A stretch of 61,849 nucleotides of DNA from Opitutaceae bacterium (GTDB taxonomy: Bacteria; Verrucomicrobiota; Verrucomicrobiia; Opitutales; Opitutaceae), in the NCBI GenBank assembly GCA_019455245.1, contig JACFMR010000022.1:1-61849 (forward strand), written 5' to 3'. Of this stretch, positions 34,516-43,080 are shown one piece after another. The notes under the pieces were generated by a model, which was not told the DNA's origin, ran no database searches, and saw nothing but the letters and a program-made list of their open reading frames with translations. Both the position numbers and the translations under genes were made by a program. Every line of letters begins with the position of its first letter. Within the stretch, counting starts at the first letter, position 1.

Positions 34516-35331
34516 TCAGCCCGCGCGCCGCCGCCAGACCACGAAGCCGAGAACGGCGAGCCCGGCCAACAAAGCAACGGTGGCGGGCTCGGGCACGGCA
34601 GTCGGGCTGGCGAGGAAATTGTCGGCGGTCATAGATCCTTCCACCAGCGGCGAAGTTGAAGAGGCCATGGCCTGATTGTTACCCCTGACCAACAGATTGA
34701 AGGTGCTTCCGCTGGTAAGGTTCCACTCGGTCGGAACGGATGCGCTCCACAAACTGGTGAAGGAGTAGCCGCCCGCCACGCCGTTGCCATCATAGTAGGC
34801 GTGAAACGTCTGGGTGCTGGCGGAAAATGAAACCAGCAGGGTCGCGGTGATTGAACCGGTCAGTGTCTCCCCGGTGGAATTGCTGACGGAGGCATTGTCT
34901 GTGAATACGTACGCCTGCACAGTGGGATTGGTCTGCATGTAATTTTGGCCCAAGCCCGTGACGAAGTAGTCATTGCCATCTTCACTGCTCTGCAGGATGA
35001 GCGCCCATTGCACATATTGGGCGGGCAGCAGGGCTGTATTCAGAGTGAAATCCATCTGCACAGACCAGTCGGCGGTGTTGCTGCCGACATTCAGGGTCCA
35101 AGGCATGATGGCCGTGCTACTCTGAGAGCCGAGAGAAGTGTCCAACCCACCATCAACATAATTTAGGTCACCATGTAGCACACTGAAGTTTCCCCCGTTG
35201 GAACCGGAGACCGAGCCCCATTGCGAAGGATTGAGAATGGTGAAGTCATCACTGCCGCTGAAGTTTTGGGCTGAAACGAACAAGGGCAGACAGCACGTGA
35301 GCAGGAGGGGTAATACACGGGTGGGTTTCAT
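34516..35331 (-). CDS. PEP-CTERM sorted exported protein
   Basis: A 271-residue protein with a signal peptide (LPLLLTCCLPLFVSA) and a C-terminal PEP-CTERM sorting signal: VPEPATVALLAGLAVLGFVV and a basic end WRRRAG. In between is a serine-, threonine- and asparagine-rich beta domain (LHGDLNYVDGG, WSVQMDFTLNT) like a concanavalin-type sugar-binding fold. The protein should be processed by an exosortase and attached outside the cell. Its codon use is visibly less GC-rich than its neighbours. No exosortase gene is in the window. Confidence 0.85.
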   Translation of the reverse strand: MKPTRVLPLLLTCCLPLFVSAQNFSGSDDFTILNPSQWGSVSGSNGGNFSVLHGDLNYVDGGLDTSLGSQSSTAIMPWTLNVGSNTADWSVQMDFTLNTALLPAQYVQWALILQSSEDGNDYFVTGLGQNYMQTNPTVQAYVFTDNASVSNSTGETLTGSITATLLVSFSASTQTFHAYYDGNGVAGGYSFTSLWSASVPTEWNLTSGSTFNLLVRGNNQAMASSTSPLVEGSMTADNFLASPTAVPEPATVALLAGLAVLGFVVWRRRAG

Positions 35332-35549
35332 GTCTTTGCATTATGCTCTTGGGGAGATTTTCTGGCTCCGCATCCCTTGTTTCCGCCGGGTGATTTCACG
35401 CCGGCTAATGCGCGTGATTATCTCGCGGCATGGAGTAGTTGCATGTGGCCTCACGTGGATTCTCAAGAATTGACCACGACATCCCGACTCTGCCCGTTCG
35501 GTGTGACATCCGGTCTTTTCATCTTCGGAAGATTGCCCAAGGTGAACGC

Positions 35550-36998
35550 ATGAGTACCCCGCCAGTCCGCCAGCCCGACATCCTGTTGATCATGCCCGAC
35601 CAGATGCGGGGCGATTGTCTCTCGCTGGAAAACCATCCGGTGCTGCTGACGCCGAACATCGACACGATCGGACTGCACGGCACGCACTTTGCCCGCGCCT
35701 ACACGACCTGCCCGTCCTGCATTCCGGCCCGGCGGGCCATGCTCACGGGGTTGTTTCCCGCCTCGAACGGCGTGGTGGGCTATCGCGAACGGCATGAGCT
35801 GAACGAAACCACGTTTCCCGCGCGGCTGCAGGAATGCGGTTATCGCACGACCCTCGTCGGGCGGCACATGCACCAGTTTCCCTACGAGAAGCCCTACGGC
35901 TTTGAGGACCGGGTCCTGTGTTCCGGTTACAGGGAGGACGATGATTATGCGCTGGCTTTCGAGGCGGCGTTTCCGGGGCAGGGCGGCTTCCGCGGGCACG
36001 GTTTGTCGAACAACGGCTGGACGGCGCGACCCTGGCAGTTTCCCGACGCCTGGCATCCGACCACTTGGATCGCCAACCGCGTGCGCGAAAAGTTGTGTGC
36101 GGCCCCGGACGACCGGCCGTATTTCATCACCGCCTCGTTTTTCGCCCCGCATCCGCCGTTGCTGCCGCCGGCCTGTTACTACGAGCGTTATTGGCACGCC
36201 GATTTGCCGCCGCGTGCGATTGGCGCCTGGGCCGTGCCGCCCGGCCGGGAGTCGCGCCTTTCGGAGGTGGATCGCAACCGGATCGACCTGCGCGGCGAGG
36301 CGCTGCGGCAGGCGCAGGCGGGCTACTTCGGCCTCATCAACCACCTCGACGATCAGGTGCAGGCCATGATCTTTGAATTTAACCGCCAGTGTGCCCGTCG
36401 CGGCCGACCGGGCGTGATCGTGTTCACGTCGGACCACGGCGAGATGCTCGGGGACCATTATCTGTTCCGCAAATGCGAGCCTTACGAGGGCTCGGCGCGT
36501 GTGCCGTTCCTGATTCAGGCCTCGCCCGAGCTCGGTCTGGTGCGCGGGGCGCGGCATGACGGCCCGGTGTGTTTGGAAGACATCGGTCCGACGCTCATCG
36601 AGTTGGCCGGCGGCACGCCCGATCCGCAGCTCGACGGCCGCAGCCTGGTGCCGATTTTGCGGGGTGAGTCCAAGCCGGTCCGGCCGACGCTACACGCGGA
36701 GCACGCGCCCTGCTACGACGACGACCAGGCCTTTCACCTGCTGACCGACGGGCGCTGGAAATACATCTGGCGGCCGGTCCGCGGCACGGAGCAGTTGTTC
36801 GATCTCGCGAGCGATCCCAAGGAATGCACCGATCTTGTCGCCGAGCCCGGCAGCCGCGGCGAATTGGAGCGCTGGCGGGCGGCCATGATCGCGCAGCTCA
36901 AGGACCGCCCGGAAGGCTTCACCGACGGGCGGCAGCTCATCGCCGGCCGGCCCTATCCGGACCTCATGGGTTCTGGCGAGCTGTCGAAGTTTCAGTGA
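35550..36998 (+). CDS. Cys-type sulfatase
   Basis: A 482-residue sulfatase of the alkaline-phosphatase fold. The formylglycine site is Cys57-Ile-Pro-Ala-Arg61, matured by a separate enzyme. Metal ligands include Asp17 (IMPDQMRGD) and the TSDHGEMLGDH segment near 310. A C-terminal domain with DGRWKYIW and ELFD-like residues closes the fold. It removes sulfate esters from sugars or related compounds. No signal peptide is visible, so it may act in the cytoplasm on imported substrate. Four URO-D-family genes follow after 317 bases. Confidence 0.92.
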   Translation: MSTPPVRQPDILLIMPDQMRGDCLSLENHPVLLTPNIDTIGLHGTHFARAYTTCPSCIPARRAMLTGLFPASNGVVGYRERHELNETTFPARLQECGYRTTLVGRHMHQFPYEKPYGFEDRVLCSGYREDDDYALAFEAAFPGQGGFRGHGLSNNGWTARPWQFPDAWHPTTWIANRVREKLCAAPDDRPYFITASFFAPHPPLLPPACYYERYWHADLPPRAIGAWAVPPGRESRLSEVDRNRIDLRGEALRQAQAGYFGLINHLDDQVQAMIFEFNRQCARRGRPGVIVFTSDHGEMLGDHYLFRKCEPYEGSARVPFLIQASPELGLVRGARHDGPVCLEDIGPTLIELAGGTPDPQLDGRSLVPILRGESKPVRPTLHAEHAPCYDDDQAFHLLTDGRWKYIWRPVRGTEQLFDLASDPKECTDLVAEPGSRGELERWRAAMIAQLKDRPEGFTDGRQLIAGRPYPDLMGSGELSKFQ

Positions 36999-37315
36999 GC
37001 CTTATCCGGGTAAACCCGTAGCCGCTAGCGTGTACAATAAAACTGTAGCCGCGCTTGAGTTGAAAACGAAAGCGTGGCCTCCGTTGTAAACCACTTTGTC
37101 GCTGCGCTCCCTCCTTCGCCGAGCCTACGAAGGGCACGGCCAAAGCGGCTACAATTCAACTTTACCTCACCCACGCCGGGCGCAAAAGGACGGGTAATTT
37201 CCCGGGCTCCCGCGGCTTATAGACAGGCGGGGCCGGGCTTTGCCGGTTGTGCGTCGCGGTGCGGCGGGCATGCTCATCTTTGCGCGCCTCCATCTATTCA
37301 ACCGCCCCGACACCC
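36999..37315. other. Intergenic region between sulfatase and URO-D array
   Basis: No gene is seen. The repeat at 37045-37152 fills the middle, with a shorter CCCGTAGCCGCTAGCG at 37014-37029 before it. The right-hand 160 bases should hold the promoter of the URO-D operon. Confidence 0.45.
37045..37152. repeat. Composite GTAGCCGCG repeat
   Basis: The left third (GTAGCCGCGCTTGAG...AAAGCGTGGCC) is the GTAGCCGCG left arm. The right two thirds (CCACTTTGTCGCTGCGCTCC to GGCCAAAGCGGCTAC) match 9941-10002. It is thus a chimera of two subfamilies. Confidence 0.75.
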
Positions 37316-38281
37316 ATGACGCCCCGCGAACGTTTTATCGCCGCCCTTGAACGCCGGCCCTTGACCGGCCGGGTGCCGCATTTTGAGCTGGTTTTCTTCC
37401 TGACGATGGAGGCTTTCGGCAAGGTGCATCCCAGCCATCGCAACTACGGACAGTGGCTGCAGATGGAGGAGCAGGAGCGCGACCTGCACCGGCGCGACAT
37501 GGCCGACCTCTACATCGCCACGGCCGAACGCTACGAACACAGCGCGATTTTCATCCATCCCAATCCCGACACGCCCGGGGAGCTGTCGCGCATGGTGGAC
37601 CTGATCCGCGAGCGCACGGACGACCGGTATTTTCTGATGGCGCACGGCGACGCCACGTTTGCCGTGCCCAACGGCACCGAGATGGAGGCGTTTTCCTGCC
37701 AGCTAGTCGAGGAGCCGGAGAAGCTCAAGGCGCAGACGGCGGGTTGGGTGCAGTCGGCGCTGGAGCGCGCGGCGGCATTGCGGCGACCGGGCGGACTCGA
37801 CGGTTTTGCGTTGTGCGCGGACTACTGCTTCAACACCGGGCCGTTCCTCAGTCCCGCGAAGTTTGCCGAGTTCGTCACCCCGTATCTGGCCGAGCTCACG
37901 CGCGGTTACCGCGATCTCGGCTACTACGTGATCAAGCACACCGACGGCAACATCATGCCCATCCTCGATCAGCTGGTCCAGACCAAGCCGCATGCGCTGC
38001 ACTCGCTCGACCCACAGGGCGGAGTTGATCTCGCGGAGGTGAAGCGCCTTCACGGGCACGAGCTATGCCTCATTGGCAACGTCCACTGTGGCATGATGGA
38101 CACCGGAACGCCGGAACAGATTCAGGCCTCGGCGCGCGCGGCCCTGCGCCACGGCATGCCTGGGGGCGGCTATATCTTTTCAACGAGCAACTGCATTTAC
38201 ACCGGCATGCCGCTGGCCAGCTATGAATGCATGCTCAAGGTCTGGCGCGAAGAAGGCAACTACCCGGAGGCCGCATCATGA
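37316..38281 (+). CDS. URO-D superfamily protein, array member 1
   Basis: A 321-residue protein of the uroporphyrinogen decarboxylase fold (MTPRERFIAALERRP start, FALCADYCFNTGPFLSP, YRDLGYYVIKHTDGNIMPIL, DPQGGVDLAEVKRLHG). True HemE has a very different active site; this belongs to the large methyltransferase-like side of the superfamily. The His-x-Cys-Gly zinc motif is replaced by KHTDGN, so it lacks the thiol-activating site. The ATG at 37316 begins the operon and its stop overlaps the next start as ATGA. The substrate is not predictable. Confidence 0.82.
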   Translation: MTPRERFIAALERRPLTGRVPHFELVFFLTMEAFGKVHPSHRNYGQWLQMEEQERDLHRRDMADLYIATAERYEHSAIFIHPNPDTPGELSRMVDLIRERTDDRYFLMAHGDATFAVPNGTEMEAFSCQLVEEPEKLKAQTAGWVQSALERAAALRRPGGLDGFALCADYCFNTGPFLSPAKFAEFVTPYLAELTRGYRDLGYYVIKHTDGNIMPILDQLVQTKPHALHSLDPQGGVDLAEVKRLHGHELCLIGNVHCGMMDTGTPEQIQASARAALRHGMPGGGYIFSTSNCIYTGMPLASYECMLKVWREEGNYPEAAS

Positions 38282-39291
38282 ACGGTCGCGAACGTGTGCT
38301 CGCCCATCTGGCCGGTCAACCGGTGGACCGGCTGCCGCTGATGCCCATCACGATGATGTTTGCGGCCCGGCGGATCGGCGCGCGTTATCTCGACTACTGC
38401 ACCGATTTCACGGTGTTGGCCGAGGGGCAGATCCGCACGGCGGAGGCGTTCGGTTTCGATTATGTCAACACCATGTCCGATCCGGCGCGCGAGGCGGCCG
38501 ATTGCGGCGCGCCGGTGCAGTATTTTGAATCGCAACCGGTGGCGCTCGACGAGGCGGTGGCGTTGCTCGCCGACAAGGTGCAGCTCAAGGGTCTGCGGCC
38601 GCCCGATCCGCTCGGCGGCGGCCGCATGCACAACGGCGTCAAAGCCGTGGCGCGGCTGCGCGAGCGCGTCGGTCGCGACCTGATGGTCGAGGGCTGGGTC
38701 GAGGGCCCGATGGCCGAGGCGGCGGATTTGCGCGGCATCAACACGCTGATGACCGATTTCTACGACGATCCGGCGTTTGTGCGCGACCTGTTCGCCTTTG
38801 TGGTGGAGATGGAACTGCGTTTCGCCCGGGAGCAGATCGCCGCGGGTGCCGATGTGATCGGCATCGGCGACGCTGCGGCGTCGCTGGTTGGTCCGGCCAT
38901 TTACCAGGAGTTCATCTGGCCGTTTGAAAAGCAGCTGGTGGACGGCATCCACGCGCTCGGCGCACAAACGCGGTTGCACATCTGCGGCGACACGCGGGCG
39001 CACCTTGAAGGCATGGGCCGGCTGGGCTGCTCGATTGTGGATATCGATTATCCGGTGCCGCTGGCCGAGGCACGGGCGCGGATGGGACCGGCGCAGGTGC
39101 TGATCGGCAATCTCAATCCCGTGGCCGCGCTGCGCAACAGCACGCTCGCCGCGATCACCTCCGCGTTGGCCGACTGTCACCGTGATGCCGGTGCGCGCTT
39201 CATCGTGGGCGCGGGTTGCGAGGTGCCGGCCGACACGCCGGAGGAAAACCTGCGCGCGCTGTGCGATTATGCGCGTGCACACCAACCCTGA
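38278..39291 (+). CDS. URO-D superfamily methyltransferase-like protein, array member 2
   Basis: A 337-residue protein with the zinc site of the MtaA/CmuA-type methyltransferases: His234-x-Cys236 in RLHICGDTRAHLEGMGRL and Cys314 in GAGCEVPADTPEEN. Other conserved segments are ADVIGIGDAAASLVGP and NLNPVAALRNSTLAA. Characterised members move a methyl group from a corrinoid protein to a thiol such as coenzyme M or homocysteine. No corrinoid protein gene is nearby. The start overlaps the end of member 1. Confidence 0.87.
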   Translation: MNGRERVLAHLAGQPVDRLPLMPITMMFAARRIGARYLDYCTDFTVLAEGQIRTAEAFGFDYVNTMSDPAREAADCGAPVQYFESQPVALDEAVALLADKVQLKGLRPPDPLGGGRMHNGVKAVARLRERVGRDLMVEGWVEGPMAEAADLRGINTLMTDFYDDPAFVRDLFAFVVEMELRFAREQIAAGADVIGIGDAAASLVGPAIYQEFIWPFEKQLVDGIHALGAQTRLHICGDTRAHLEGMGRLGCSIVDIDYPVPLAEARARMGPAQVLIGNLNPVAALRNSTLAAITSALADCHRDAGARFIVGAGCEVPADTPEENLRALCDYARAHQP

Positions 39292-39300
39292 ACCCCGCCG

Positions 39301-40368
39301 ATGACCCCGCGCGAACGTGTTGAACGGGCCCTGCATGGCGGATGCGCCGACCGCGTGCCGTTCACGATTTACGAGTGCATGATCCCGCAATGCGATGTCG
39401 AACGCGGGATGCGCAACCGCGGCATGTGCATCGTCAACCGCCTGCCAGTCTTCCGCACGCACCGGCCCAACGTGCGCACGACCGCCGAGGTCTGGTGGGA
39501 AGGCGAGCGCCGGTTCACCCGCACGCATTACGAGACCCCTGTCGGCACGCTGTCCACGCTTACCGAGGACGGCGGTTTCACCACCTGGCGGCACGAGCTC
39601 CTGCTCAAGACGCCGGACGATTACGCGGCCATCCGCTGCTATTTGCGCGACGAGATTTACACGGCCGATTACGCGGCGATCGCCCAAGCGCAAAAGGACG
39701 CGGCGTCCGACATGATCTGTCGCACCAGTTTCGGCCTCGAACCGCTGCAGGAGCTCATTTCCGGCGGGGTGATGAAGATGGAACAGTTCTGCGAGGAATG
39801 GATCGAGCGCCGCGACGAGGTGCTCGCGCTTTACGCCATCCTCGTGGAGAACCGCCGCAAGGTTTACCCGCTCGTCGCGGCGTCGCCCGCCGGCCACGCG
39901 AACTACGGCGGCAATGTCACGCCGGAGATCATCGGCCCGCGCGTGTTCGAGGAGTATTATCTGCCGCATTACCACGAGGCCGCGGAGGTCATGCACCGGC
40001 ACGGCAAGCTCATCGGCTGCCACTTCGACGCGAACAACCGCATCATCGCCGACGCCATCGCGCGCACGCCGCTCGACTACATCGAGGCGTTCACGCCCGC
40101 GCCCGACACCGACATGACGCTGGCCGAGGCCCGCGCCGCCTGGCCGGGCAAGGTGCTCTGGATCAACTTCCCTTCGTCCGTTCACGTGTCGCCCGATGCG
40201 GTGGTGGCGCAAAAGGCCGTTGATTTGCTGAACGAATGCGAAACTCCGGAGGGTCTGATCGTGGGCATCACCGAGAACATGCCGCCGGAGCGCTGGCAGG
40301 ACAGCTGCCGCGCGATCATGGACGGTCTCGATCGCCACGCCCGGGAAAATCCCGCACGCTCCCGGTGA
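39301..40368 (+). CDS. URO-D superfamily protein, array member 3
   Basis: A 355-residue protein, 9 bases after member 2. It shares the superfamily layout (RERVERALHGGCADRVPF, GNVTPEIIGPRVFEEYYLPH, EAFTPAPDTDMTLAEARAAW) but carries GCHFDANN where member 2 has the HICGD zinc motif, and ITENMPPERWQ where the second Cys would be. It is therefore a zinc-less type, possibly binding substrate or pairing with members 2 or 4. The stop TGA shares one base with the next ATG. Confidence 0.82.
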   Translation: MTPRERVERALHGGCADRVPFTIYECMIPQCDVERGMRNRGMCIVNRLPVFRTHRPNVRTTAEVWWEGERRFTRTHYETPVGTLSTLTEDGGFTTWRHELLLKTPDDYAAIRCYLRDEIYTADYAAIAQAQKDAASDMICRTSFGLEPLQELISGGVMKMEQFCEEWIERRDEVLALYAILVENRRKVYPLVAASPAGHANYGGNVTPEIIGPRVFEEYYLPHYHEAAEVMHRHGKLIGCHFDANNRIIADAIARTPLDYIEAFTPAPDTDMTLAEARAAWPGKVLWINFPSSVHVSPDAVVAQKAVDLLNECETPEGLIVGITENMPPERWQDSCRAIMDGLDRHARENPARSR

Positions 40369-41387
40369 TGTCGCTTTCATCCAAACAGCTCTTTCTCTCC
40401 GCCCTCGCCGGTCAACCGGTGTCGCGCGTGCCGGTGGCGCCGCTGGCCGTGCATTTTTGTGCGCGCGTGCATGGCGTTTCACTGCACCGCTACACGGCCG
40501 ACGCCGACACGATGACGGCGGCGATTTTGCATTACCACAAGCGGTTCCGTCCCGATGCGGTGATCGTTTCGGCGGACACCTGGATCAGCGCGGAGGCGAT
40601 GGGCGCATTGGTCGGACCGCTCGGCGAGGACCAGCCGTGGGGCGGACGCGGCGAGCCGCGCGTGCGTCATCTGGCCGACGTGCGGGCTTTGCCCAAGCCC
40701 GATCCGGTGCAGCAGGGACGCTGTCCGTTGATGATCGAGGTCACGCGGCGGGTCGTGAAAGCAATCGGCCACGACACCGCGGTCGTGGCCTGTTTCGATC
40801 AGTATCCATTTTCCCTCGCGGCGGCGCTGATGGGCATCAACGAGCTGATGCTGGCCTTGGACGACGATCCGGCGCTGGTCACGGCCCTGATGGAGCGCTG
40901 TTTGGAACAAGCGCTCGCCTACGGCCGCGCGCTGGCCGCGGCCGGCGCCGATGTGCTGACGGGCGGGGATTCGCCCGCGGGCCTGATCGGACCGCGACGA
41001 TACCGCGAGATTGCGCTGCCCTTTGAACAGCGGCTCATCGCCGGACTGAAGGCGGCCACGGGCAAGCCGGTCTTGCTGCACATCTGCGGCGATGCGCAAT
41101 CCATTTTGCCGGACATGGCGCAAAGCGGCGCTGACCTGCTGGAGATCGATTACCGCACCGATTTGGCCGAGGCCGTGCGCACGGTTGGCCCGGACATGGC
41201 GTTGTGGGGCAATCTCGATCCGGTGAGCGTGCTGGCGCAGGGCACCGTGGATACGGTGCGTGCGGCGGCGCAACGTGCGCTGGCCGCCGCCGCCGGGCAT
41301 CGGCGTTTCATCCTCGGTTCCGGTTGCGCGCTGGCGGTGGAAACGCCGTGCGCGAATGTCGAGGCGTTGATCGCAGCGGTGCGCTGA
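40368..41387 (+). CDS. URO-D superfamily methyltransferase-like protein, array member 4
   Basis: A 339-residue protein with the full zinc motif: His238-x-Cys240 in LLHICGDAQSILPDMAQ and Cys320 in GSGCALAVETPCAN. SPAGLIGPRRYREIALPFEQ and LWGNLDPVSVLAQG are shared with member 2, to which it is most alike. It starts on the last base of member 3. It ends the array; repeats and a pseudogene fragment follow. Confidence 0.87.
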   Translation: MSLSSKQLFLSALAGQPVSRVPVAPLAVHFCARVHGVSLHRYTADADTMTAAILHYHKRFRPDAVIVSADTWISAEAMGALVGPLGEDQPWGGRGEPRVRHLADVRALPKPDPVQQGRCPLMIEVTRRVVKAIGHDTAVVACFDQYPFSLAAALMGINELMLALDDDPALVTALMERCLEQALAYGRALAAAGADVLTGGDSPAGLIGPRRYREIALPFEQRLIAGLKAATGKPVLLHICGDAQSILPDMAQSGADLLEIDYRTDLAEAVRTVGPDMALWGNLDPVSVLAQGTVDTVRAAAQRALAAAAGHRRFILGSGCALAVETPCANVEALIAAVR

Positions 41388-41517
41388 GCAGCGGGGAGAA
41401 TGGTGGTGCGCGTGGCCCTCAATGCGCATGAAACTTGCACCCCCTTGGGAGCAGCGCTTTGAGGGCAAATCGCTCCACCTGCTGCCCCATGCGATTGGAA
41501 TATGGCGCGTCCGGTAG

Positions 41518-41556
41518 TTCCTCACGCGCGAACCCAAGCTGCCCGACCTGGCCTGA
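41518..41556 (+). pseudogene. 3' remnant of a third anti-sigma/PAS gene
   Basis: Read in frame the 39 bases give FLTREPKLPDLA-stop, against FVARERKLPDPA-stop at the end of the gene at 31307. The 19 bases between this stop and the GTAGCCGCG repeat match the same interval after that gene (GAGAAGTAGCCGCG there, GAGCAGTAGCCGCG here). Similarity seems to extend weakly upstream (GGCGCG near 41505) but no start or domain remains. Confidence 0.7.
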
Positions 41557-41575
41557 ATCGTTCACCCGACGAGCA

Positions 41576-41640
41576 GTAGCCGCGTTTGAGTGAAGCGAAA
41601 ACGTGGCCGCTCAGATGCCACGCTTTTCAAGCGCGGCTAC
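41576..41640. repeat. GTAGCCGCG palindromic repeat, full copy
   Basis: GTAGCCGCGTTTGAGTGAAG at the left and TTTTCAAGCGCGGCTAC at the right, differing from 31890-31954 at only a few positions. The two copies also share the sequence just before them. Confidence 0.88.
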
Positions 41641-41689
41641 TCATGCCAACCGGACTATGGCGCGTTGGCGTCGGTGGGGCGCGCAGTCC

Positions 41690-41731
41690 CGTGCCGGCCC
41701 ACCTCGTTCATCTCGTCCGCCAATTAACAAA
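41690..41731. repeat. Family B repeat copy
   Basis: CGTGCCGGCCCACCTCGTTC and CGTCCGCCAATTAACAAA match 14581-14622 at most positions. It lies just beyond the palindromic repeat. Confidence 0.55.
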
Positions 41732-41773
41732 AGTATTGAGCCGATAGGACTGCACGGCTGCTGAATCATCCGT

Positions 41774-43063
41774 TCAAGCCGCCGTGTCGTCGAGCAGGCG
41801 TTGCAGCAGGCTGCGTTCCGGCGTGGTGCGGGCCAGTTGCAGGGCCTGGCGAAACTGTTCCGCCGCTGCCGTCGTGTTACCCAGCCGCCGGTGCAGTTCA
41901 CCCGCGACCGCGGGCAGCAGGTATTGCGAATCGAGCCGGTCGAGCTGGGGAATTTGCGCGATGGCGTCGAGCCCGGCCTGCGGGCCGTGCACCTGGGCGA
42001 CCGCCACGGCGCGGTTGAGCCCGACAATGGGCGAGGGCTTGATGCGTTGCAATTGGTCGTAATGGACGAGGATGGCGGTCCAGTCGGTTGAGGCGTAATC
42101 GGGTGCCGTGCAGTGCAGCGCAGCGATGCCGGCCTGCAGGTGATAGTCGCTCAGCTCGTCGCCCTGTGCGGCCCGGGTCAGTTCTTCGAGACCTCGGGCA
42201 ATGAGCGTTTGGTCCCATTTGGCGCGATCCTGATCGTGCAGGCGCAGGAGTTCGCCGTGTTCGTCGAGCCGGGTGGGAAAACGCGCCGCGGTCAGCAGCA
42301 TCAGCGCGAGCAACGCGTGGGCGCGCGGCGTGCGGCCGACGGGGTGGGCGGTGAGCAGGGCGGTCTGGCGGATGGCCTCGTGGCAGAGTTCCTCGCGCAA
42401 CAGGCGATCGCCGGCGGAGGCCTTGTAGCCTTCGTTGAACAGCAGGTAGAGCGTGGCGAGCACGCCGTCGAGCCGCGGGGCCAGGTCCGCGCCCTCGGGC
42501 AGTTCGCTGGTGATGCCGGCCCCGGCAATGCGCTGTTTCGTGCGCGTGAGCTGCTTCTCGATCGCGGCCTCGGAGGCGAGAAAGGCGCGCGCGATTTCCC
42601 CGGTGCCGAACCCGCACAGGATTTTCAACGCGAGAATCACCTGCGCATCCGCCGCGATCGCGGGATGACAGCAAACGAACATGAGGCGCAGCGCGTCATC
42701 GCGAATTTCCTGCGCGGCTTCCCACGCGACGGCGGGCGTGGCGGTCAGCTGTTCGTGGTGGGTGACGAGGGCGTCCTGTTTGCCGGCGGCCATCGTGCGG
42801 TGGCGCAGCGCGTCCTTGGCCAGGTTCATGGCGGTGCGCGTGATCCACGCCGCGGGATTCGGCGGCACGCCGCCCATTGACCAGGTTTGCAGCGCACGGA
42901 GCATCGCCTCCTGCGCGATGTCCTCGGCGAGGCTCAGGTTGTGGACGCCCAGCAGGCGCACGAGCGCGCCGTGCAGGCGTCCGGTTTCGTGCCGGAAGAA
43001 ATGCTCGACCAACCCGGCGGGTGAGTGATCCGGCGCCGCCGGTTGCGAGGACGCGTCTGACAC
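41774..43063 (-). CDS. ECF42-type RNA polymerase sigma factor with C-terminal TPR-like extension
   Basis: A 429-residue protein. Sigma region 2 is at about 12-75 (HNLSLAEDIAQEAMLRALQT) and region 4 at about 125-185 (LKILCGFGTGEIARAFLASE). Residues 190-429 form the long helical domain (DUF6596) found in ECF42 sigma factors (LYLLFNEGYKASAGDRLLRE, IVGLNRAVAVAQVHGPQAGL, LPAVAGELHRRLG). ECF42 genes lack anti-sigma factors and are linked to DGPF/YCII genes, as here. The start is GTG at 43061-43063, 17 bases after the DGPF stop; no ATG suits. Confidence 0.9.
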   Translation of the reverse strand: MSDASSQPAAPDHSPAGLVEHFFRHETGRLHGALVRLLGVHNLSLAEDIAQEAMLRALQTWSMGGVPPNPAAWITRTAMNLAKDALRHRTMAAGKQDALVTHHEQLTATPAVAWEAAQEIRDDALRLMFVCCHPAIAADAQVILALKILCGFGTGEIARAFLASEAAIEKQLTRTKQRIAGAGITSELPEGADLAPRLDGVLATLYLLFNEGYKASAGDRLLREELCHEAIRQTALLTAHPVGRTPRAHALLALMLLTAARFPTRLDEHGELLRLHDQDRAKWDQTLIARGLEELTRAAQGDELSDYHLQAGIAALHCTAPDYASTDWTAILVHYDQLQRIKPSPIVGLNRAVAVAQVHGPQAGLDAIAQIPQLDRLDSQYLLPAVAGELHRRLGNTTAAAEQFRQALQLARTTPERSLLQRLLDDTAA

Positions 43064-43080
43064 GGGCAGCGGCGCGACGA

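Larger units (their letters stand above)
41388..41773. other. Intergenic region with PAS-gene remnant and repeats
   Basis: Between the convergent URO-D array and the ECF42-type sigma gene. It contains the remnant at 41518-41556 and the repeats at 41576-41640 and 41690-41731. No intact gene is seen. Confidence 0.6.

Noticed and set aside
38260..40482. Minus-strand open reading frame of 740 codons across the URO-D array
   Set aside because: It is antisense to three overlapping genes with clear family motifs, and its protein is Arg/His/Gly-rich with no domain pattern. Long antisense frames are expected at this GC content.
37316..41387. URO-D genes as true heme-synthesis hemE
   Set aside because: They lack the HemE N-terminal Arg-rich motif, occur as four tandem copies, and two carry a methyltransferase zinc site.
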